A stretch of DNA of 64,000 nucleotides, taken from contig NZ_CP108414.1 in assembly GCF_035978755.1 (NCBI RefSeq), positions 2,356,001 to 2,420,000 of the forward strand, read 5' to 3'. The notes below the pieces were generated by a model, which worked only from the letters and a program-made list of their open reading frames with translations, was not told where the DNA came from and did not search any database. Source of the DNA: Streptomyces sp. NBC_01298. GTDB lineage: Bacteria; Actinomycetota; Actinomycetes; Streptomycetales; Streptomycetaceae. The translations under genes and the position numbers were made by a program. Positions 58,905-64,000 of this stretch are shown here, one piece after another (position 1 is the stretch's first letter; each line of letters opens with the position of its first letter).

Positions 58905-60274
58905 GCGGGCTCTCCGAAGGTGAGGCGGGTGACCCATTTGGTGTTGTGGACGCCCGGGGCCCCCGGGATGATCACGCGGGCCGGGTAGCCGTGGTCCGGG
59001 GACAGGTCGGCACCGTTCACGCGCACGGCGAGGAGCGATCGGTCATCGCGCGCCTGGTTCGGGGCGAGGACCACGGAGGAGAACGACCCGCCGCGCTGCG
59101 CGGACTCGACCAGCACCTGAGGCGTGTCCGTGCCGAGTCCGACGAGGGCGGCGAGGTCGGTGAGGCGGACGCCGGACCACTGCTGGTCGGGGGTGGACCA
59201 GCCCTCCACGCAGGCGATCGGCAGCGCCGCTTCCCGCTGCTCCATCGCCAGCAGCATCTCCCGGGTCAGTACCTCCTGGCGGCCGGCGCCGCGCACGGTC
59301 AGCCGCCAGGCGGAGCCGATGTCGCTGGGCCGGATCCCGCTGGAGGCCGCGGTCTTGTTGATCTGGAAGCCGTTAGGGCCCGAACCGGGGTCCCGGCCGT
59401 GCGGGGCCAGCAGGGCGGTCTTGCGCCACCAGCCCCCGATGCTCTGGCCCGCCGTCACCACCAGAAGGGCCAGCGATCCGGCCCCCACCATCGCGACCGC
59501 ACCCCGCCGCGAGATCGTCGCTGGCGCCGGACGGGGCGACACCAGCCCCGCGGCTTCTTCGGAGTCCGGTGCGGGCTGCCATCCCCGCCCGGCCCGCACC
59601 GCGCGGACAGCGCGCGGAAGCCGGAAGGCGACGTGGACGACGAAGGCTGCCATGAACACCCAGGCACCGTAGAAGTGCAAGACGTAGAAGGAGCCGGGGA
59701 AGACGTAGTCCAGCTGGATGTTCAAGATCCCGGTGACGAACGTGAAGCCCGCCCCGCCGACGAGGAGCAGCAGCGAGAGCCGCTCCAGGGCGTGGGCGGC
59801 CGAGCGGAGTGGCGGCCACTCGAACAGCTTCGGGATCACCGACCACAGCTTGGCCAAGAGGACCGGGACGAGGACCACGCCGAGGACGGTGTGCACGCCC
59901 TGGGTCAGCCGGTACAGCCAGTACGGCGAGGTGGGCCAGGTGAACAGGTAGAACCCGAGCCAGCCTTTGTCGGGGGTCTGGTCGTTGCGTGCGGCGAGGT
60001 CCGGGTTGTAGGCGGCGTAGGACAGCAGGCCGGTCACGAACAGCACGATGACCCCGACCAGCAGGATGAGGCCGAACACCCCGGTCAGCCACGGTCCCCG
60101 CAGCGGGCTGCGCCAGAACCCGGGGCGCGCCGGGCCCGGGGGCGGACCCGCCGCCCGCGCCCGGCCGACCGCGTCCCGCACCCGCTCGGTGACCCGTGCA
60201 CGCGGGAGCTTCACAGCGGTAGACGGCCGCTCAGGCGCGTCGTCCGGCTGGTCACTGTCGCTGCTTGTATCCAT
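58901..60274 (-). CDS. Membrane molybdopterin-dependent oxidoreductase (copy 2)
   Basis: 457 residues from ATG 60274 (GGAGATG upstream). It starts with a ~55-residue cytoplasmic segment, then an additional helix pair (PWLTGVFGLILLVGVIVLFV) before the b561-like part (YRLTQGVHTVLGVVLVPVLL, HALERLSLLLLVGGAGFTFV). The C-terminal sulfite-oxidase-type domain has LPIACVEGWSTPDQQWSGVR with the Mo-ligand Cys and PDHGYPARVIIPGAPGVHNT. RAVAMVGAGSLALLVVTAGQ before it may be the translocation helix. Close relative of the 51795-52823 protein, with more N-terminal sequence. Confidence 0.9.
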   Translation of the reverse strand: MDTSSDSDQPDDAPERPSTAVKLPRARVTERVRDAVGRARAAGPPPGPARPGFWRSPLRGPWLTGVFGLILLVGVIVLFVTGLLSYAAYNPDLAARNDQTPDKGWLGFYLFTWPTSPYWLYRLTQGVHTVLGVVLVPVLLAKLWSVIPKLFEWPPLRSAAHALERLSLLLLVGGAGFTFVTGILNIQLDYVFPGSFYVLHFYGAWVFMAAFVVHVAFRLPRAVRAVRAGRGWQPAPDSEEAAGLVSPRPAPATISRRGAVAMVGAGSLALLVVTAGQSIGGWWRKTALLAPHGRDPGSGPNGFQINKTAASSGIRPSDIGSAWRLTVRGAGRQEVLTREMLLAMEQREAALPIACVEGWSTPDQQWSGVRLTDLAALVGLGTDTPQVLVESAQRGGSFSSVVLAPNQARDDRSLLAVRVNGADLSPDHGYPARVIIPGAPGVHNTKWVTRLTFGEPA

Positions 60275-60665
60275 CCGGCACATCTCCACATGTATCCGGC
60301 TCATCGGGCATGAGCGTCCGGAAGAACATCCCTCGCCCACACCCTCACCGGACTCATGACACGCAGATCGCATCCTTACGGCTCGTTCCCGCCCGCGGGA
60401 GTCACGCCCCGGCAGACGCCGAGCGGTGGAATGGAGGGTCCCGCTCGACGAAGGCGAGCTGCCGCCGGAGGGCGTCAGCGCGAGGTAGCGCGATGGGGCA
60501 TACGAGTGAAGCGTTCGGCCAGATACGGGGACGAGTCCACCCCTTCGAGCGAACAGGCCGGTGGAGGCCAAGCCGCCCTGTCGTACCTCAACGAAGAGGG
60601 GGCACAGGCCTGATCTCGGGCCCACCGGCGCGTACGCGTCACTGGACCATCAAGGAGAGCCACCC
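60275..60665. other. Intergenic 390 bp
   Basis: Between the oxidoreductase promoter and the chaplin start. A CCTTACGGC word at 60374-60382 (minus strand GCCGTAAGG) partly resembles the motif of 49225. The chaplin ribosome site AAGGAGAG is at 60652-60659. No gene seen. Confidence 0.4.
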
Positions 60666-60681
60666 ATGTCCCGTGTTCTTA

Positions 60682-61539
60682 GAAGTCATCTCATTTGGCC
60701 AGTCGGCGGTAGCAGATGAGGGTGCAGGCGAGGCTGGTGAAGGCGAGGAAGTGCTCGGCCTTGCGTTCGTAGCGGCGGTGTAGTCGTCGGCAGCCGGCGA
60801 GCCAGGACATGGTCCTTTCGACGACCCATCTGTGGCGGCCGAGCCGTTGTGAGGACTCGATGCCTCTGCGGGCGATACGGTGTTTGATGCCGCGTCCGCG
60901 TAACCATCGTCGCAGGTGGGCGTAGTCGTAGCCCTTGTCCGCGTGGAGCTTGCCGGGCTTGCGTCGCCGCCGTCCGCGGCGGGAACGGATGGGCGGTATG
61001 CCGCGGACTAGGGGCTCGAGAGCCTGGCTGTCGTGCAGGTTGGCGCCCGAGATTGCGACGGACAGGGGCAGACCGGTCCGCTCGGTGATCAAGTGGATCT
61101 TCGAGCCGAACTTGCCGCGATCGACAGGATTCGGACCTGTCAGATCCCCCTTTTCAAGGCCCTCATGTTCACCGAGTCGATCGCGCAGCGGGACCAGTCG
61201 AGCTCGCCGCGGGCGCCGAGTTCGTCGAGGACCAGGCGGTGGAGCTTGGCCCACACCCGGGCCTTGCTCCACTCAGAGAACCTTCGGTGGGCTGTCGCCC
61301 CCGAAGGGCCGAACGATGCCGCGGGCAGCTGCTGCCAGGTGCAACCCGACGTCGCGACGAACACGATCGCGGCCAGTACTTCACGGTCGCCGTGCCGGCG
61401 CCGTCCACCGCCTTGGGGCCGCGACGGCGCCTCCGGCACCACCCGTTGGAACAGAACCCACAACTCATCCGGCACCAACCGTTCAACGATCCCCACCATG
61501 GCTGACAGCCTACCCACGAGGGCCAAATGAGATGACGTC
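60682..61539 (-). mobile_element. IS5-family element in the chaplin gene
   Basis: 858 bp with 19-bp inverted repeats (GAAGTCATCTCATTTGGCC at the left, the other end has GACGTCATCTCATTTGGCC), 18 of 19 identical, and a TTA target duplication (60679-60681 and 61540-61542). The transposase fills it. Perfect structure implies recent insertion. Confidence 0.93.
60691..61499 (-). CDS. IS5-family transposase, two frames with -1 shift
   Basis: Frame 1 from ATG 61499: MVGIVERLVPDELWVLFQRV, HGDREVLAAIVFVATSGCTW, CAIDSVNMRALKRGI (first Asp). Frame 2: KGDLTGPNPVDRGKFGSKIH, LHADKGYDYAHLRRWLRGR (second Asp), GRHRWVVERTMSWLAG (Glu) ending RRLAK at 60691. The switch occurs at TTGAAAAGGGGGATC, a slippery A-AAA-GGG run for a -1 shift, normal in this group. 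DDE set complete; probably functional. Confidence 0.9.
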
Positions 61540-61781
61540 TTAAGAGTGTCGGCCTCGCGCTCGCAGTAGGCATCGCCGTTGTCGGTGGCGCGTCCGCCGC
61601 ATCCGCCGATGCCGGAGCCTCCGGCGCGGCCATCGGCTCCCCGGGCGTCCTGTCGGGAAACCTGATCCAGGTTCCGATCCACATCCCGATCAACGCATGC
61701 GGCAACAGCGTCAGCGTGATCGGCCTGCTCAACCCCGCCTTCGGCAACACCTGCATCAACAGCTGAAGGACCTGAGGTGCC

Positions 61782-61815
61782 CTTCGCCCCGGCCTGGGTC
61801 ATGGCCGGGGCGAAG
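61782..61815 (+). terminator. Chaplin gene terminator
   Basis: 13-bp stem CTTCGCCCCGGCC/GGCCGGGGCGAAG with an 8-base loop, 15 bp after the chaplin stop. Confidence 0.82.
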
Positions 61816-62163
61816 CAGCCGCCTGGATCGCGACACGTCACCAGATCACGAATCACTCCACCTTTAGACCAGTAGCAGCCGCATTTTCTTGGCCGGTATG
61901 CAGGTCCGAAATTCTCACACCCAACAGAAGAATCGTTACTTCATAGGAATTCGGATGGGCTGCTCGGGCATCTTGTCAGCACCAGGGGCCGTCTGGTTCT
62001 CTTTCCACTGCGATGCGCTCGCGGAGGCGTCGTCGTCCGCGGGCAAGGAACCTTGTCGACGAGGTTGCTCCAGGCCGGCGGGTGCCCCGAATGCGTGGTT
62101 CTGGCGGGGGCAGGCGGCCGTCCGGCGCCTGTCCGGCATGCTCATGATGCGAAGGGGATCTTC
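61816..62163. other. Intergenic 350 bp
   Basis: AT-richer than the rest around 61890-61960; no gene recognised. The end carries AAGGGG, the ribosome site of the peroxiredoxin gene. Confidence 0.4.
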
Positions 62164-62643
62164 GTGGCAGGCGTACCCGAACTGGGTTCGGTGGTGGGCG
62201 ACTTCGCCCTCCCGGGTGGCGAGCTCATAGGCTCATCGTTCGAGCGGCGCGACTTCGAACTGTGCAGGCAGCGCGGCAAGCCCCTGGTCCTGGCCTTCTA
62301 CCCGGGGGATGACACGCCGGTCTGTACCCGCCAGCTGTGCTCGTACTCCGGAGGGCTGGAGTCGTTCGCCGCCGTCGGTGCGCAGGTGTGGGGCATCAGC
62401 CCTCAGGGCGTCGACAGCCATGAGGCGTTCGCACGGCGCCACGGCCTGCGCATGCCGCTGCTGGCGGACGAACAGCGAGTCGTGAGCCGTTCGTTCGGCA
62501 TCACGGCTCCCGGGATCGGGTTGCGGCGGGCCGTCTTCTTGATCGCTCCGGACGGCACCTTGTACTGGAAGCACGTCTCCGTGCTGGGGGTCACATTCCA
62601 GAGCGTGGCGGTCCTGTCCCGCGAGCTGGCTGCCTTCGCCTGA
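62164..62643 (+). CDS. Bcp-type peroxiredoxin
   Basis: 159 residues from GTG 62164 with AAGGGG 6 bases upstream. Thioredoxin fold: VGDFALPGGELIGSSFERRD, LVLAFYPGDDTPVCTRQLCS with the peroxidatic Cys in TPVCT and a second Cys five residues later, WGISPQGVDSHEAFARRHGL, PLLADEQRVVSRSFGITAPG and LIAPDGTLYWKHVSVLG. The C-x4-C spacing matches atypical two-Cys Bcp/PrxQ, which reduce hydroperoxides using thioredoxin. Single gene. Confidence 0.9.
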   Translation: MAGVPELGSVVGDFALPGGELIGSSFERRDFELCRQRGKPLVLAFYPGDDTPVCTRQLCSYSGGLESFAAVGAQVWGISPQGVDSHEAFARRHGLRMPLLADEQRVVSRSFGITAPGIGLRRAVFLIAPDGTLYWKHVSVLGVTFQSVAVLSRELAAFA

Positions 62644-62668
62644 CCTGGTTCACGTCCAGCCGCACCCG

Positions 62669-62701
62669 CCCCGGCCCGCGCCCTTGCGGCGGGGGCCGGG
62701 G
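62669..62701. terminator. Terminator between peroxiredoxin and hydrolase genes
   Basis: 9-bp stem CCCCGGCCC/GGGCCGGGG (62669-62677, 62693-62701), convergent gene pair. Confidence 0.65.
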
Positions 62702-62707
62702 TCGCGG

Positions 62708-63544
62708 TCACTTGGCGAGGAAGTCGGTCAGGTGCCGGTTGAATTCCTGGGCGTGGGTGAGGTTCAGTCCGTGCGGGGCTCCCTCGATCAGGGCGAGCGT
62801 GCTGCCCGGCAGGGCTTCGTGGGACCGCTTGCCGCTGACCTCGAAGGGCACGATGGCGTCCTGGGTGCCGTGGATGATCAGGGTGGGTACGTCGATCCGG
62901 GCGAGGTCGTCACGGAAGTCGGTGCGGGCGAAGGCGTTGATGCAGTCCAGCGTCCCCTTGGGTGAGGCCGCCTCCGCCAGGTGCACGTGATAGCGGTGCT
63001 GGGGCGCGCTGACGAGGCCGGTGTTCTCGCCGGCCTGGAAGAAGCCGGTGACGAAGCCCTCCAGGAAGGCGGGCCGGTCGCCGCGGACGCCGTCCTCGAA
63101 CTGGGTGATCGCGGCGTCGTCGAGTCCGCCGTCCGGGTTGTCGGCGCTCTTGTGGAGGTAGGGAGGCACCGCTGCGGCGAGGACAGCCTGGCGGACGCGG
63201 CTGCTGCCGTAGTTGTGGAGGTAGCGGACCACCTCCCCGCCGCCCATGGAGAACCCGACCAGCGTGGCGTCACGGATGTCGAGATGCGTCAGGAGGGCGT
63301 CCAGGTCAGCGGCCAGGGTGTCGTAGTCGTAGCCCTCCCAGGGCTGGGTGGACGAGCCGAACCCGCGCCGGTCGTAGGTGATCACTCGGTGGCCCGCCTC
63401 GACCAGTGGACCGACCTGCGGCTCCCAGGAGCGGCCGCTCAGCGGCCAGCCGTGGACGAGAACGACTGGGCGACCTTGGCCGTAGTCCTCGAAGTGGAGC
63501 TCGACACTGCGGCCCTTGTCTGCACTTACATTGATGCGCGGCAT
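62708..63544 (-). CDS. Alpha/beta hydrolase (non-heme chloroperoxidase-like)
   Basis: 278 residues from ATG 63544 (AAGGGCG upstream). Alpha/beta hydrolase: VVLVHGWPLSGRSWEPQVGP (oxyanion HGW), YDRRGFGSSTQPWEGYDYDT, nucleophile Ser in TLVGFSMGGGEVVRYLHNYG, Asp in LIIHGTQDAIVPFEVS, His in EGAPHGLNLTHAQEFN. The sequence is typical of the cofactor-free chloroperoxidase/esterase group (lactone or ester hydrolysis, perhydrolysis in presence of acetate). Cytoplasmic. Convergent with the peroxiredoxin gene. Confidence 0.92.
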   Translation of the reverse strand: MPRINVSADKGRSVELHFEDYGQGRPVVLVHGWPLSGRSWEPQVGPLVEAGHRVITYDRRGFGSSTQPWEGYDYDTLAADLDALLTHLDIRDATLVGFSMGGGEVVRYLHNYGSSRVRQAVLAAAVPPYLHKSADNPDGGLDDAAITQFEDGVRGDRPAFLEGFVTGFFQAGENTGLVSAPQHRYHVHLAEAASPKGTLDCINAFARTDFRDDLARIDVPTLIIHGTQDAIVPFEVSGKRSHEALPGSTLALIEGAPHGLNLTHAQEFNRHLTDFLAK

Positions 63545-64000
63545 GCTGGATTGACGCCCTTCGTGTGGTGGTGCAACGCCTGTACCCGGACCATGCCCCG
63601 GCATCGCAAGATTTCACTCATCGCAGAACAGCCAGGGCATTCTCATCCTCATCATTCCATCGATACTTGTCGTCCTGCATTCACCGCCAAAGGCCATAAA
63701 TCCTTGTTGCGAACTGGTTGCAATAACACGATTGACCTCGATCGGCCTAACCCATCGACTGCGTGTCGTAGCGAATGTGGAACCCCCTGGCGTTTCTGTG
63801 AAGAGGCTGTGGCCAGCGGATTTGCGAATTCGCGCCGGAGTCCCCTCTCGGCTTCGAAGGGAAAGTGGTCACGGGGTGCGGGTGCCGCGTGCTTTCCTTC
63901 GCTCGGCGCGATCTGAGCGCACGGCAGTAGGCCCGGTCGGCGGGCCGGGCTGCTGCTGATGCCGCCCGGGCCTCGCTGTCCGACCGAGTGGTCATCCCAC
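63545..64000. other. Last 450 bp, no gene recognised
   Basis: The upstream region of the hydrolase gene is less GC-rich than average around 63600-63780 (CTCATCCTCATC, TTGTTGC runs). A minus-strand frame at 63747-63995 exists but has no family features. Confidence 0.35.

Larger units (their letters stand above)
60666..61766 (+). pseudogene. Short chaplin gene split by an IS5 element
   Basis: ATG at 60666 with AAGGAGAG upstream gives MSRVL, then the gene is cut at a TTA by an IS5 element. From 61543 the frame continues: KSVGLALAVGIAVVGGASAA (signal peptide), ADAGASGAAIGSPGVLSGN, then the chaplin domain LIQVPIHIPINACGNSVSVI and GLLNPAFGNTCINS, stop at 61764. Two cysteines and the GNS/NPAFGN motifs are the chaplin signature. 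Chaplins are secreted amyloid-forming surface proteins needed for aerial growth; this short type (ChpD-H) is inactivated here. Deleting the IS and one TTA restores 79 codons. Confidence 0.88.

Overview
The window is high-GC actinobacterial DNA, and every recognisable gene is of Streptomyces type. Supporting signs are a chaplin gene, small-membrane families such as DUF6479, DUF4383 and DUF4394, frequent GTG starts with GGAGG-type ribosome sites, ATGA/GTGA gene overlaps, and IS630, IS256, IS5, IS481 and IS982 relatives. The rightmost half reads like ordinary chromosome. The leftmost half (about 1-32 kb) is a patchwork of catabolic operons, transposons, gene remnants and an integration-site-like structure, as in a chromosome arm or genomic island.

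Layout. 1-0.9 kb: a DUF2182 gene behind the last part of a copper P-type ATPase whose 5' portion is replaced by an IS982 fragment. 0.9-4 kb: CGNR regulator, ABM-like protein, HEAT-repeat protein, truncated large hypothetical. 4.3-13.3 kb: a translationally coupled operon for a peptide/nickel-class ABC importer (lipoprotein, permease, a permease-ATPase fusion, ATPase), a nitrilase-family amidohydrolase and then a class III aminotransferase, with a divergent LysR regulator. 14-16 kb: secreted serine hydrolase. 16.2-19.5 kb: an IS630-type transposon carrying an APH-family phosphotransferase and itself hit by an IS256 element. 20-23 kb: B3/B4-domain protein, PaiB, EamA exporter and XRE-cupin regulator, between 47-bp imperfect inverted repeats. 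23.6-26.6 kb: a second nitrilase with an amino-acid permease and an anti-sigma-type ATPase; its promoter region carries the same two-part motif as the first nitrilase operon. 28.4-28.7 kb: a mirrored att-like site around the tail of a TrmA-type gene; half of it recurs at 3.9-4.0 kb. 29-32 kb: AbiE-like pair and an IS5-type element carrying a SUKH (SMI1) gene.

From 32 kb on: SRPBCC, TfoX remnant, peroxiredoxin/AraC pair, TetR-YciI pair, flotillin with NfeD-like protein and small membrane proteins, an antiporter-CBS-NhaD operon, PucR regulator, and secreted DM13, DUF4394 and fasciclin proteins. 46-60 kb is a coherent cluster: epimerase, two-component system, GT2, TIGR04282 transferase, methyltransferase, membrane molybdopterin oxidoreductase, GT-C mannosyltransferase-like protein, GH15 glucoamylase-like enzyme, and a second copy of the methyltransferase/membrane protein/oxidoreductase trio. 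A 21-bp motif is shared by two divergent promoters of this cluster.

The window ends with a small chaplin gene split by an IS5 element, a peroxiredoxin and an alpha/beta hydrolase. No tRNA, rRNA, CRISPR array, integrase or plasmid replication gene was recognised.
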